From the NCBI GenBank assembly GCA_965213645.1, contig CBDBZX010000002.1, positions 1,736,001 to 1,800,000 on the forward strand: a stretch of 64,000 nt of DNA. The letters are read 5' to 3'. The translations under genes and the position numbers were made by a program. Below are positions 34,266 to 43,076 of the stretch, piece after piece. The notes beneath the pieces are model-generated. The model did not search any database, was not told where the DNA came from, and saw only the letters and a program-made list of their open reading frames with translations. The stretch's first letter is position 1. Each line of letters opens with the position of its first letter. This stretch comes from CBDBZX01 sp965213645 (GTDB lineage Bacteria > Deinococcota > Deinococci > Deinococcales > Trueperaceae).

Positions 34266-35858
34266 TTAAGCGCCTAACTTCAGAGGTAACTCTCTGAGGT
34301 GGAGGTTGCCTAAATTCGTAATAGCGAGATAGCTCTCCTGGTCGTTCTGCAAGCGGCCCACTAGCTTTTCAAACTTCCTTTTGTCCTCGTTTGAACTAAT
34401 CGTAAGCATACTCTCGAGCGTTCTCTGCGTCTGAGTGTTAATGATCTGCCTCAAAACGAACCAGATCGGTACCTCTTCACGCAGATCAGCGCCCTTAATT
34501 AAGTTATTGAAGTGATTGACGTGTTGGCTCGCGAGCATGAGACCTAAGCCAAAGCTCCGGCCTTCGCGCAGCAAACGCTTGAGACCTGAAGACTTCATAT
34601 TGCTCAGATTGTGCGCTTCATCGATAAAAAGCAGGCGGTTAAGGTGGCGATACGTTTCTTCAGGTTTTCCTTCACTGAAGCCCTGATGAGCATCCCGAAA
34701 GAGCGTAACGGTGAGGTTCGTGACGAGTCCTTGTATATCTGGGTTGAGGTCAGGGGCATAGGAGATCACGAGGTTGTCACTAAAGAAATTTAGAGGCGCT
34801 TCAGCCTCTCCTGAAAAGACGCGGTTATTGACCAAGCTAAGAAGGAAGTTCGAAACCTTGTCATCCTTACCCTCTTGTTGGTTTAAGTACGCTTCTGCCA
34901 AGTCTTCCACCGTGACGTGCTGAGGTTCGTTTTCCTCGAGCAGAGCGTGGACGGCTCGCCTAAATTTTGCTTGCTGCACTGGGTTGTTCTGGAAGATCGC
35001 TTCGTTAAAAACTGCGAGCAACCGTTCGACGATTTCGACCTTCTCTTGACCGAACATAAAAGGGCTGATAGGGAGGCTGTTTCTCACCCCGCCAGCGCCA
35101 CCTTCGCGTCCGAGGGAAAGACGGTAGAAGGTGAAACCATGTTTCGTGAGCACCGAACCGTACTTTTCAGCGATGTCCCCTTTAGGGTCGATGATGACGC
35201 AGCGCGTTTCCTCAGAAGCCGAGAGAATTTGCGACATAAGGTTGACCGCGAAGTACGTCTTACCCGAACCAGACGTGCCTGTGATCGCCATATTGAGCGC
35301 GGGAACAAGCGAGCGGTCATTGATGGCAACTCTTTGAACTGTGTCTCCAATACGCCCTAGCGACAAGACGATGCTTTCCGCTGGTTGCGCGGGCGTAACA
35401 GGGTAGCTCTTCTCAGAAGTTTCCTTTACCTCGCTCAAGAGCTTTTGAATCAAGCGGTAGTCTTTCTCGGCATATTCGCCTTGTCCAATACCTACGTTGT
35501 AATAAAGATACGCGAGCCCCCTCTCAACCGAGGTACGCAGCATCTCTCGGTACGCTTCGGCGCTGAGTTTGCGACCCTCTAAACGGCAAAAAAGACGGTA
35601 GAGCAGATAGTCGTCATCGTTCCGATCAACCTTGTTCACCGTAATCTCTTGCTTGTCATCGCCGCCGTGGATAGGCAATCGGCGCTCGTCTCCACGCCCC
35701 ATGATGTCGAGTGCAGAAGCCAGGCGGTAAAGCTCCCAGAAATATTGCAGCCCTAGCTCAGACCTCATCTCGTCGATGATGTGGCGCGGTGAAAAGAATA
35801 ACCTGTCGTTCGCGACAGAGCGCATCATGCCCGAGAAACTTTTTACTTCGGTGTTCAC
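34266..35858 (-). CDS. HerA-like ATPase with N-terminal DndE-like region
   Basis: 530 aa. The C-terminal two thirds is a HerA/FtsK-type ATPase: Walker A GTSGSGKT (194-201), IDPKGDIAEKYG, Walker B LLFIDEAHNL (409-418), then GRSFGLGLMLASQHVNHF. Residues ~20-130 resemble DndE: SPRHIIDEMRSELGL, LYRLASALDI, and MLRTSVERGLAYL, where DndE proteins have an S....D.L....GL..LCRLA pattern and a final AHL.RG helix. This similarity is by eye only. GTG start overlaps the dndD stop (GTGA). HerA ATPases translocate or restrict DNA in several defence systems. Confidence 0.8.
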   Translation of the reverse strand: MNTEVKSFSGMMRSVANDRLFFSPRHIIDEMRSELGLQYFWELYRLASALDIMGRGDERRLPIHGGDDKQEITVNKVDRNDDDYLLYRLFCRLEGRKLSAEAYREMLRTSVERGLAYLYYNVGIGQGEYAEKDYRLIQKLLSEVKETSEKSYPVTPAQPAESIVLSLGRIGDTVQRVAINDRSLVPALNMAITGTSGSGKTYFAVNLMSQILSASEETRCVIIDPKGDIAEKYGSVLTKHGFTFYRLSLGREGGAGGVRNSLPISPFMFGQEKVEIVERLLAVFNEAIFQNNPVQQAKFRRAVHALLEENEPQHVTVEDLAEAYLNQQEGKDDKVSNFLLSLVNNRVFSGEAEAPLNFFSDNLVISYAPDLNPDIQGLVTNLTVTLFRDAHQGFSEGKPEETYRHLNRLLFIDEAHNLSNMKSSGLKRLLREGRSFGLGLMLASQHVNHFNNLIKGADLREEVPIWFVLRQIINTQTQRTLESMLTISSNEDKRKFEKLVGRLQNDQESYLAITNLGNLHLRELPLKLGA

Positions 35859-37777
35859 AGGCTCACCTCGGCAAAATCAAAATAGCCCTCCTCAACATAG
35901 CTGCTCTTGCTCTGGACATACCCCGCCGTCAGGTCTTGCTGCTTGATGATGTAGTTTCTCGCTATGAAGGGACGTAACTGAGGATAGTAAACGTCATCCA
36001 CCTCTTCGTCAGAGGAAAAGAGAATGACCTGATGAGAGAGCGAAGGGTAGAGGTTCGTCACGACGTTTGACTTGTGAACGCTGTCTAGCTTCATCATAGG
36101 CGTGTCAATAACGGCGGGCAGCGAGTGGCCTGAAAGCTGCATCAGTGCGCCCAAGATGGAGTAAGCGAAGATCGTCTGGTGACCTTGGCTCAGATTCGTC
36201 GGGTCCCAGTCCTGCCCGCCGCGCCGCAACCTCGGCTGATAGGCATTGTTGAAAAATACCTCGCCGTAGAGGTAAGGGTCGTTGTCAATACTTCTAAAAA
36301 TCTCGGTAGCCTTCTCCCCTAAGCTGCCTAGCAAGCTGCGCCTGCCGATCTCGAGCATCTTGCTGAACACCTCGACGTAGAGCTGCGCCACCCCCTCACG
36401 CGACCTCTTCTGCTGGTACTCCTGACCCTGCTCCCGCGCCGTTTGGAGTTGTTGCGCGAACTCTTTCTTATCAACGTCGAGCTTTTCCTTATTGTTCTTC
36501 AGCCGCGTCAGCTTATCTTTAGTCTCGTTTAAGTAATCCTCAATGAATTTACGCTGCTCGCCGTCTCCTTGCTGCTGTTGCAGGTTCACCTCGAGCTGCT
36601 CGACCTCTTGGCGCAACCGCTCACGCTTACGTACCTGCGCCTCAATGTCGGCGAGCAGTTGCGGCGACGCTTTGCCGTAGTTGCTCGCCGTATTGATCTC
36701 GACCTTGGCCCGCTGAAAGGAGGGTTTAAGCTCTGGAAGTTCAGATTCGGCGTCGCCGATGATAAGGTCGATCAGCTTTTCAGCTTGCCCTAATGTAAAC
36801 CCCAACTCACCGAGTTCTGCCTGCTTATTCTGGAGAATCGCGACGACCTTATCTCTATCGAAAAGCTCGAGCCGCTCTTGATGATGTGCGGCATCTTCAG
36901 ACTCGTACTGCGCGATGAGCGGCCAAAGCAGTTCGTAGACAAACGCCCTTTTGACGTGCGAGATGCCTTCGTCACGAAGCTCATTGAGGCGCTGGCTTGC
37001 TTGCCCAACTTCCCTCTTCTTAGCCGCCAACTCTGCTTCGATACGCTGCGCGTTAGTTGAAGAAGGCATAGAAGACAGCTTCTTTTCGAGGTTTGTTTGT
37101 AAAATTTGTGCTTCTTGTATGCCCGCTATTGCCTCTTGAAGTTGCTGCTTAACCGCGCTTATCTCAGCCTCAACGTGAGGCACAGAGATGATTTTGCCTT
37201 CTTTGGATACGTCGTTCTCCCGAACGAGCGCGAGCGCGTCCTGTTGCGCTTGCCTAACAATTTCTATACCGAGCAGTCGCTCAATTTGCTGTTTGATCTC
37301 ACCGCCAGCATCTTCCTTTGTAAGTAGCTCTTTCACCTCTTCAACATCGAAAAAGAAAAGGTCTAATAAGTTTGGTGGAAAGATCGTGTCGATAGACTCC
37401 TGAATTCGTCGCTCTTCAGATTCCTTGCCATCGTCATACTCGAGCGTACTCGATTTGAAAAAGTCGTTATTCTTGTCATACACACGTGTCAAACGGTAGT
37501 TACCACCTTTCCAGGTAAAGCAAAGGTGGAAAAAGAGTTTACTATCCGTTGGGTTCTCGCTATACAGACGCTTTGCCTCCTCCGGCGTCAAGCGACCCGC
37601 TATCGTATACTTGACCGCGTTCAGCAAACTTGTCTTACCTGCACCGTTGACACCGCCGACAAGCACGAGGTTTTGCTTTGTTAGAGGATCAACGTGGAAA
37701 TCTAAGGTGACGCTACGGTTGAAAAACAAGTAGTTTTTAACTGTGAGGCTTTTGAGAAAAACACCCGTCGAATTCAT
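35855..37777 (-). CDS. dndD: DndD-like SMC-type ATPase
   Basis: 640 aa. ABC/SMC-like ATPase of the DNA phosphorothioation system. Walker A GGVNGAGKTSLLNA (41-54); the DndD signature FPPNLLDLFFFDVEEVKELL (around 130-150); a long coiled coil (about 160-470, EVEQLEVNLQQQQ); ABC signature NLSQGHQTIF; Walker B PAVIDTPMMKLDSVHKSN; and HQVILFSSDEEVDD. It is a little shorter than typical DndD. The ATG overlaps the previous stop. DndD is thought to open or nick DNA for sulfur insertion. Confidence 0.88.
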   Translation of the reverse strand: MNSTGVFLKSLTVKNYLFFNRSVTLDFHVDPLTKQNLVLVGGVNGAGKTSLLNAVKYTIAGRLTPEEAKRLYSENPTDSKLFFHLCFTWKGGNYRLTRVYDKNNDFFKSSTLEYDDGKESEERRIQESIDTIFPPNLLDLFFFDVEEVKELLTKEDAGGEIKQQIERLLGIEIVRQAQQDALALVRENDVSKEGKIISVPHVEAEISAVKQQLQEAIAGIQEAQILQTNLEKKLSSMPSSTNAQRIEAELAAKKREVGQASQRLNELRDEGISHVKRAFVYELLWPLIAQYESEDAAHHQERLELFDRDKVVAILQNKQAELGELGFTLGQAEKLIDLIIGDAESELPELKPSFQRAKVEINTASNYGKASPQLLADIEAQVRKRERLRQEVEQLEVNLQQQQGDGEQRKFIEDYLNETKDKLTRLKNNKEKLDVDKKEFAQQLQTAREQGQEYQQKRSREGVAQLYVEVFSKMLEIGRRSLLGSLGEKATEIFRSIDNDPYLYGEVFFNNAYQPRLRRGGQDWDPTNLSQGHQTIFAYSILGALMQLSGHSLPAVIDTPMMKLDSVHKSNVVTNLYPSLSHQVILFSSDEEVDDVYYPQLRPFIARNYIIKQQDLTAGYVQSKSSYVEEGYFDFAEVSL

Positions 37778-38028
37778 TGCGCTATTTCTTCCGCCACTTC
37801 ATCTAAGAGTTCACGCAATTCTGGTAAAACGCCGTGCCGCCTACCAGAACGCTGCTTCAGCAGCTCACGAACCTGCTTTTCATTCTCCTTTTGATATTCG
37901 ACATTCAAAAATGCTAAGACATGCTCCACCGAAAGCGTAAAGCCTCCACGTTCAGAGTGAATCTGCCTTAGAGCATCGCTAACAAGCTCCTGAATCAACG
38001 GCTTATCTTTAAGACCCTGAGTTTTCAT
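37774..38028 (-). CDS. Small helical protein between dndC and dndD (84 aa)
   Basis: Not recognised. Predicted all-helical: IQELVSDALRQIHSERG, LSVEHVLAFLNVEYQKENEK, then a basic RSGRRHGVLPELRELL. It starts two bases after the dndC stop and its stop overlaps dndD, so it is an integral operon member. It occupies a place where known dnd operons have no gene; a small adaptor or nucleic-acid-binding partner is possible. Confidence 0.75.
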   Translation of the reverse strand: MKTQGLKDKPLIQELVSDALRQIHSERGGFTLSVEHVLAFLNVEYQKENEKQVRELLKQRSGRRHGVLPELRELLDEVAEEIAQ

Positions 38029-38030
38029 CC

Positions 38031-39116
38031 TTAAACTAAAACATCTCCTTGATTGACGCTCGATTCACTCACATAAACTTCGGGCAAGTCTTCATACCAT
38101 AGCTCTTTGATATGCTCGATCTCTTGAGAAGAGATCAAAGGTCTATCTACAGTTGATTGTATCTCCAAGAGTTTGTCTAGTAATTTCTTCCTAAAACTGA
38201 GCGTGAGCTTACCCTTTGCACCCGTCGCTCTGTAGAGCCGATTTTCGGATGAATGAGCTTCTTCTAAAAGAACACGCCGGAAGTCTGCTAAAGGTTTTAG
38301 GTGTTGCCACTGCTCGAGGCTCGTTACCTGTTGCAGCGCCTTATCTTCATCGACTAAGGTACACGTCCAACAGCCGAAACGGGTTGCGCCTGTGCCATAT
38401 GTTTCAGCGAGTTTGATGACGGGCCAGCCGTCTTCCCCTGCCCAAGCATTGAGATAATCCCAAATCTTACAGGTTCGCCAGTCTATAAGAGGGGCATAAA
38501 ATCTTAAACCCTCTTGGTTTTCGGCGTCTGTCCACTTCTCGAGGCCACATTCCCCGTCAGCGCTGCAACCTTTTTTCAGAGTTCTTGCTCGGTTTGCGCT
38601 TTCATCCGCTCGGACGCCTGTTAGCAGTCCAGAGCGTTCGGGAAGGTTGCGTAAGATAGAACGCGGCGGCTGAATCTTCAACCTATCCGTGCACCAACGA
38701 AAGTGACGGTTTGGCGGCGGATAGCCTTTTCCGATCATTAGAACCCAAAAGGATTGGTCCAAAGGACGTTCTGTCAGGTGGACAAGATAACTGACATCAT
38801 TATCGTTACAGAAACGCCGAAAGTGGCTGAGTGTAGCGAACGCTGTTTCAACTAGCGGAGGTAGCTCTAAGTTCGTGTCAGCATAGACGACGTGAAGTTT
38901 AACCTTGTTAGCGAAGGAACGCGCTATCACTTCAGATACCAAGACCAGCAGCGCTGTGCTATCTTTTCCTCCACTATACGCAACTGCCAAATCTCTAACG
39001 CCATCATCAACAGCTTGAGTAATCCGATTAGCTGCGTTACTCACGTTGCGGTGGAGTTCAACATCAGGTTCGAACTGACTTATGTACGAGTGTAGAGAAC
39101 TTGCTGCGTGAATCAC
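38031..39116 (-). CDS. dndC: DndC-like phosphorothioation sulfurtransferase (PAPS reductase family)
   Basis: 361 aa. ATP-pyrophosphatase P-loop SGGKDST (48-54); PPPNRHFRWCTDRLKI (133-148), the hallmark of DndC; TGVRADESANRARTL; and RFGCWTCTLVDEDKAL (246-261). Cys142, Cys249 and Cys252 are candidates for the iron-sulfur site (also Cys184 and Cys190). DndC transfers sulfur to the DNA backbone together with DndD/E. It is markedly shorter than canonical DndC. GTG start, overlapping the natural stop of the upstream gene now split by an IS. Confidence 0.85.
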   Translation of the reverse strand: MIHAASSLHSYISQFEPDVELHRNVSNAANRITQAVDDGVRDLAVAYSGGKDSTALLVLVSEVIARSFANKVKLHVVYADTNLELPPLVETAFATLSHFRRFCNDNDVSYLVHLTERPLDQSFWVLMIGKGYPPPNRHFRWCTDRLKIQPPRSILRNLPERSGLLTGVRADESANRARTLKKGCSADGECGLEKWTDAENQEGLRFYAPLIDWRTCKIWDYLNAWAGEDGWPVIKLAETYGTGATRFGCWTCTLVDEDKALQQVTSLEQWQHLKPLADFRRVLLEEAHSSENRLYRATGAKGKLTLSFRKKLLDKLLEIQSTVDRPLISSQEIEHIKELWYEDLPEVYVSESSVNQGDVLV

Positions 39117-39249
39117 AGATCACTTCCTTCGTTTTTTGCATCTCGAAATGCAACGATTTTATTTAGGTCGTTTTGCAAATCCTGTCTCACTGTACTGTCT
39201 TGGACAATACCATCAATCCAGGTTACGCCAAGCTCTACGAGCTTTGTAA

Positions 39250-39258
39250 CTGCTGAAT
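39250..39258 (+). repeat. Left target-site duplication of the 39-kb IS
   Basis: CTGCTGAAT, repeated at 40384-40392 directly after the right end of the IS. Confidence 0.9.
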
Positions 39259-40383
39259 CTTAGTACACGACAATTTTACAAAAAGGAGTTCTCCCTGAAG
39301 AATGTTTAGTGCGTAGCTAAACGAAGGAGAACTCAAATGAAGCATACTGGATTAGTCGAAGCGTTGAAAGAAGTAGGTGTCAACTTGCACAAGTCGAGGC
39401 TCACGTTTCTGAGCATGTTGATGCTGGGTATTGTCGAGGCGAGGACGGTCAATCTCAAGCGCGTGGTCAGCACTATGCAAAGCTGGGCATGTGAGGCTTC
39501 TGTGTATAGACGGGCGCAGCGGTTCTTTGCTGAGCTGGAGCTTGACGAGACACACTTCACGCGCTTCATAGTCAAACTTCTCGACAAGCAGCGTTACACC
39601 TTATGCGTCGATAGAACGAACTGGAAGTTTGGCGTATTCAACATCAATATTTTGATGATTGCTCTAGTCGATGAAGGTATCGCTATCCCCCTCGCGTTCG
39701 TTCTTCTGACTAAACAGGGCAACTCGAACACACTGGAGCGCACTGAGTTGCTCGAACAGGTTTTGGAGGTCATCAAACCTGAGCGCATAGAGGTCTTACT
39801 TGCAGATAGGGAGTTCATTGGTCAAGACTGGTTTGGGTTCCTGATAGACCAAAACATTCCCTTTGCCATTCGCATCCGAGAAAACAGCCTAGCTGACAAC
39901 TGGTTTCAACTCGCAGCCTTTTTTCGGCAGCTTGAACCCTTGCAAACGCGAAGCCTCCACCACCGCTACAAGATTTGTGGGTGTGAGCTTGCCGTTGCTG
40001 CAACTAGGAGCTGTGACCAGCAACTCGTCATCATTGTGACCAACCGCAATCCTAGAAAAGCCTTGAGCGCTTACGCCCACAGGTGGCAGATAGAGTCTCT
40101 TTTCAAAGCCCTCAAGTCGAGCGGCTTCAACCTCGAAGATACCCACCTCAAGGACACCGAGCGCCTCAGCGCCCTGGTCGCTGTGGTTAGTCTCGCCTTT
40201 CTCTGGGCGCTTAAAGTCGGTCACTGGCAACACCGACTCAAGCCTATTCGCATCAAGCCGCACGGTAGACGTGAAAGGTCTGTCTTCCGGCTCGGGCTTG
40301 ACTTTATCCGCAGAGCGATCACCAACCTCTCCCTTGACCCTAAGCTCCTACACAGCGCTTTCAGGCTTTTGTCGTGTACTTAG
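39259..40383 (+). mobile_element. IS4-family insertion sequence (1125 bp), complete
   Basis: Terminal inverted repeats CTTAGTACACGACAA (left) and CTAAGTACACGACAA (right, reversed), one mismatch in 15. Flanked by 9-bp duplications CTGCTGAAT (39250-39258 and 40384-40392). One full transposase gene on the plus strand ends exactly at the IS end, its TAG being part of the terminal repeat. It is inserted in the second gene of the Dnd-like operon, opposite to operon transcription. Confidence 0.92.
39337..40383 (+). CDS. IS4-family transposase (DDE)
   Basis: 348 aa, intact. Catalytic triad positions: YTLCVDRTNWKFG (first Asp), LLADREFIGQDWF (second Asp), and HRWQIESLFKALKSSGFNLED (Glu in the YREK-like motif). 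ACGAAGGAG is just before the ATG. It resembles the broken transposase at 60 kb over its whole length but is clearly a different IS. Confidence 0.9.
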   Translation: MKHTGLVEALKEVGVNLHKSRLTFLSMLMLGIVEARTVNLKRVVSTMQSWACEASVYRRAQRFFAELELDETHFTRFIVKLLDKQRYTLCVDRTNWKFGVFNINILMIALVDEGIAIPLAFVLLTKQGNSNTLERTELLEQVLEVIKPERIEVLLADREFIGQDWFGFLIDQNIPFAIRIRENSLADNWFQLAAFFRQLEPLQTRSLHHRYKICGCELAVAATRSCDQQLVIIVTNRNPRKALSAYAHRWQIESLFKALKSSGFNLEDTHLKDTERLSALVAVVSLAFLWALKVGHWQHRLKPIRIKPHGRRERSVFRLGLDFIRRAITNLSLDPKLLHSAFRLLSCT

Positions 40384-41386
40384 CTGCTGAATAGTATTTC
40401 GAGGGGGTCGAGCTACTCAGTGTTTGATTGAAATTTGCTATGCGCTTAAAAGTGGTCACAGAGTGCATAATCTGGTACGACTTGTCCTTATCGAATTTGT
40501 CTTGCCTGTTATAAAGAAACATAGATTCGTGATCTACTTCCCAGCCTAGTTGAGTCAAAGCATGTTCTGTTAAGAATTTGGGGAAGGCTAAGCAGAAAAA
40601 TTCCGCGAATTCCTCATTTAGCAACTTTCCTGCTTGTAAGTGACTAAATCTTTCGTGGAAGGCATTCTTAAAATCTGCACTCGTTTTTATATTGTCGTCT
40701 AACCGTTCTTTTAATTGCTCAATAGCTTCTTGATCTGTAATATCAGGATCAAGGTGAGAAGTCAAAAAAAGAGTGAACTGCTTACACGGTTGCCCATTAG
40801 TGAATTTCTCCTGAGTCTGCCAAGTAAGTATTTTTAACACAGCTTTAAGAAGAGGAGCTAGAACACCTTTCCTAGGCGGAAACATAGCGCCGAAAACGTC
40901 AAGGTTCATAACGTCGAAAGGGAAAGCGTTTTGAAAGCGAATATGTGCTTCTTTTACTTGCAGCTTCCTACGAAGAGCTTCAGAAAAAGCATCTTCCTCG
41001 TTCCCGAAAAGGTCTTTACCTTTAGTTTCTTCATCATCTTCAAAGAGTACAATCTTCTCGAATGCTCCTAGGAAGCCTTGTGTAGGCGAGCCAATAAGAT
41101 CAGCTATCCTGCCAAAAGCTTCTTCATCTCCCTCACAGAAGTAAACATTTTCTAAACGACCTGTTTCCTCCGTCCTTTTAAGAACACTTTGACGCTCGAG
41201 CATAAAGACATCTATAGCCTCGGCAGCACAGAAAGTAAAATACTTTAGGGGAATTTTCTTATTTCTTCTACGAACCGCCTTTTTTTGAGATTTGCACGCT
41301 GGAAGCCAACCATTGAGCCTCACATAATGTTTGAGAATGTCGCTACCGTAGTCAATCTTAGACATGTTTAGGATTAAATAAACCAG

Positions 41387-42934
41387 CTACAGCTCTAAAA
41401 ATCGGTAAAGGAGTTCGTAGAAACGTTCCTTACGTTCTGGCGGAGAAACGAGCAAAGATAGTTCGTAAGCTGTAGCCGCGAGTTCTGCAATCTCACGCTT
41501 ACTTTTTGACCTTGGGAAGTCTGAGCTTTTTCGATCTATAAGCAACTTTTGGCCCTTCGTGTCTATCTCAATGGGACTGCTTGCCTTTTCAACCTCTACT
41601 ATCTCATACGCACCTCCAAGCTCTTCGCTTAGCACTTTCTGAAATGATAGTTGCCTCTCATCTTGCTGCTGCTTTCGCTTCAATTTTGAACGTGTTGTAA
41701 CGCCTCTACCAGCTTCGGAAAAAACTCTATCAAGCTCTTCATACATAGTTTGCTGGAATTTCGTAAAATGCTCATTCATCTCCTGAAAGCTGTCCCGGTC
41801 AATATTGAGTGCGTTCTCGAGTCCTTCTTCGACATAAACCTCACCAGAAAGCCAGTTGAAGCGCGGGCCTTCAATTTTTGGATAACCGAATAACGTTGTG
41901 TCATAGTCTCCAATCGCCACATTTCTAATACGCACTAAAATCCCCCTCACACCAATAGGTTCGACAGCTTGACCATCTTGGAGATAAATATACCCTCTGA
42001 GCTTCAAAGGGCGACTATATACTTTGAGGTCGTAATTTACTGGAAAGATTCGTCCCGTCATCGGCAAACCATTACGGCGCTTTGCCGGATTGGGATAGAC
42101 ATTCGGTTTGTGTAGAGTCAATCCGTCCACAACCACTCTAAAACTGTAGCTCTCTATCTCCTGCTTTAGCTCTGCAAAATTCGTCTTGAACTCTTTCGAA
42201 GCCTCTACACTCTCCCAGTCGAACACCTCTTCCAAGTAAGGTACAGGGCAGGCAACTGTCAATCCCCATACCATCTGCCAATAGTCACCGAGTTCTTTAG
42301 CTGAGCGATGCTTATGGATGACTTCCAAGAACGCTGAATACCTTGAAGGCAGCGGAAAAGAGAAACTATCTCTAAATCTCCTTACAAACACGGAACGCAT
42401 ATCAGAAGCCACGACGTATGTGCCAGCCTGCTCAGAATCATACTCGATGTGCTCAATCGAAAATTTTCCAACGTCAATCTCGGTATCATTTTCTCTAGGG
42501 TCAACTTCCTCGACCTTCTCACGCAGGAAATCCATCATCTTTACCGTCGCCTTGAAAGCCGTCTGTGTTTCTTTGTGATGTGAGGTGACGGTGAACTCAT
42601 GACATACCTGAGCAATGCCGAGTAGCCCGATTCCTAAACGACCAATGACGGGTCTACCGAAAGACGTTCTCTCTTGATGATCAACTCTTTTTGAGCTATC
42701 CCCGATACCGCCCCTCATCATCTGCATGAACTTTTCAGGTGTCATACCTGTGCCGTTATCACGACACGTAATAACATCAAAGCTGGGTTGATTTGTCGTG
42801 ACCGCGACTCGAGTAGCTGACGCATCAAAGGAGTTGCTTATCAGCTCTTTGATAGCTCCCGCAGGTGTACGGTAAATACCTGAGCTGATATGCCCTAAGA
42901 TTTTGTTGCTCACAACTATATCTTGCCAAGACAT
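41387..42934 (-). CDS. GHKL (Hsp90/MutL-type) ATPase
   Basis: 515 aa. Bergerat ATP-binding fold at the N-terminus: AIKELISNSFDASATRV (residues 27-43, N box), CRDNGTGMTPEKF (57-69, G1 box) and GRLGIGLLGIAQVCHEFTVT (G2 box). The C-terminal ~250 residues are not recognised, with a charged helical stretch TRSKLKRKQQQDERQL near 420. First gene of the accessory operon, with AGAGGG before the ATG. GHKL ATPases occur in several defence systems and in MORC/Hsp90-like proteins. Its link to a DndC/DndD set is what makes it notable. Confidence 0.82.
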   Translation of the reverse strand: MSWQDIVVSNKILGHISSGIYRTPAGAIKELISNSFDASATRVAVTTNQPSFDVITCRDNGTGMTPEKFMQMMRGGIGDSSKRVDHQERTSFGRPVIGRLGIGLLGIAQVCHEFTVTSHHKETQTAFKATVKMMDFLREKVEEVDPRENDTEIDVGKFSIEHIEYDSEQAGTYVVASDMRSVFVRRFRDSFSFPLPSRYSAFLEVIHKHRSAKELGDYWQMVWGLTVACPVPYLEEVFDWESVEASKEFKTNFAELKQEIESYSFRVVVDGLTLHKPNVYPNPAKRRNGLPMTGRIFPVNYDLKVYSRPLKLRGYIYLQDGQAVEPIGVRGILVRIRNVAIGDYDTTLFGYPKIEGPRFNWLSGEVYVEEGLENALNIDRDSFQEMNEHFTKFQQTMYEELDRVFSEAGRGVTTRSKLKRKQQQDERQLSFQKVLSEELGGAYEIVEVEKASSPIEIDTKGQKLLIDRKSSDFPRSKSKREIAELAATAYELSLLVSPPERKERFYELLYRFLEL

Positions 42935-43076
42935 GAAATCCCTCTTATCAACCCCTCCAACTATAACTTGAACTTAGATTATCATCTACAATGTCTCGAG
43001 CCGTCCAACCTCTCGCCGAGGCCCTTTTTTACATCCTCTCCTTCAAACGCGAAGCCGCCTGCTTGTAGCTACTTGT

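Larger units (their letters stand above)
39113..41365 (-). pseudogene. Unknown operon protein interrupted by IS4-family element
   Basis: Codons 1-327 lie at 41365-40385. The IS replaces the end with AKYTTKA-stop. Removing the IS and one copy of the 9-bp target duplication joins YYSA to VTKLVELGVTWIDGIVQDS... and gives 372 aa ending GSDL, with a TGA overlapping the dndC GTG. The protein is not recognised. PLKYFTFCAAEAIDVFML, VYFCEGDEEAF and FDVMNLDVFGAMFPP could be motifs I, II and IV of a Rossmann methyltransferase-like fold. It lies 21 bases after the GHKL ATPase. A truncated 334-aa product could still be made. Confidence 0.85.

Noticed and set aside
34266..35858. HerA-like gene as a DptH/DndH restriction protein
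   Set aside because: DptH/DndH proteins are much longer, and no DndF or DndG is next to it.
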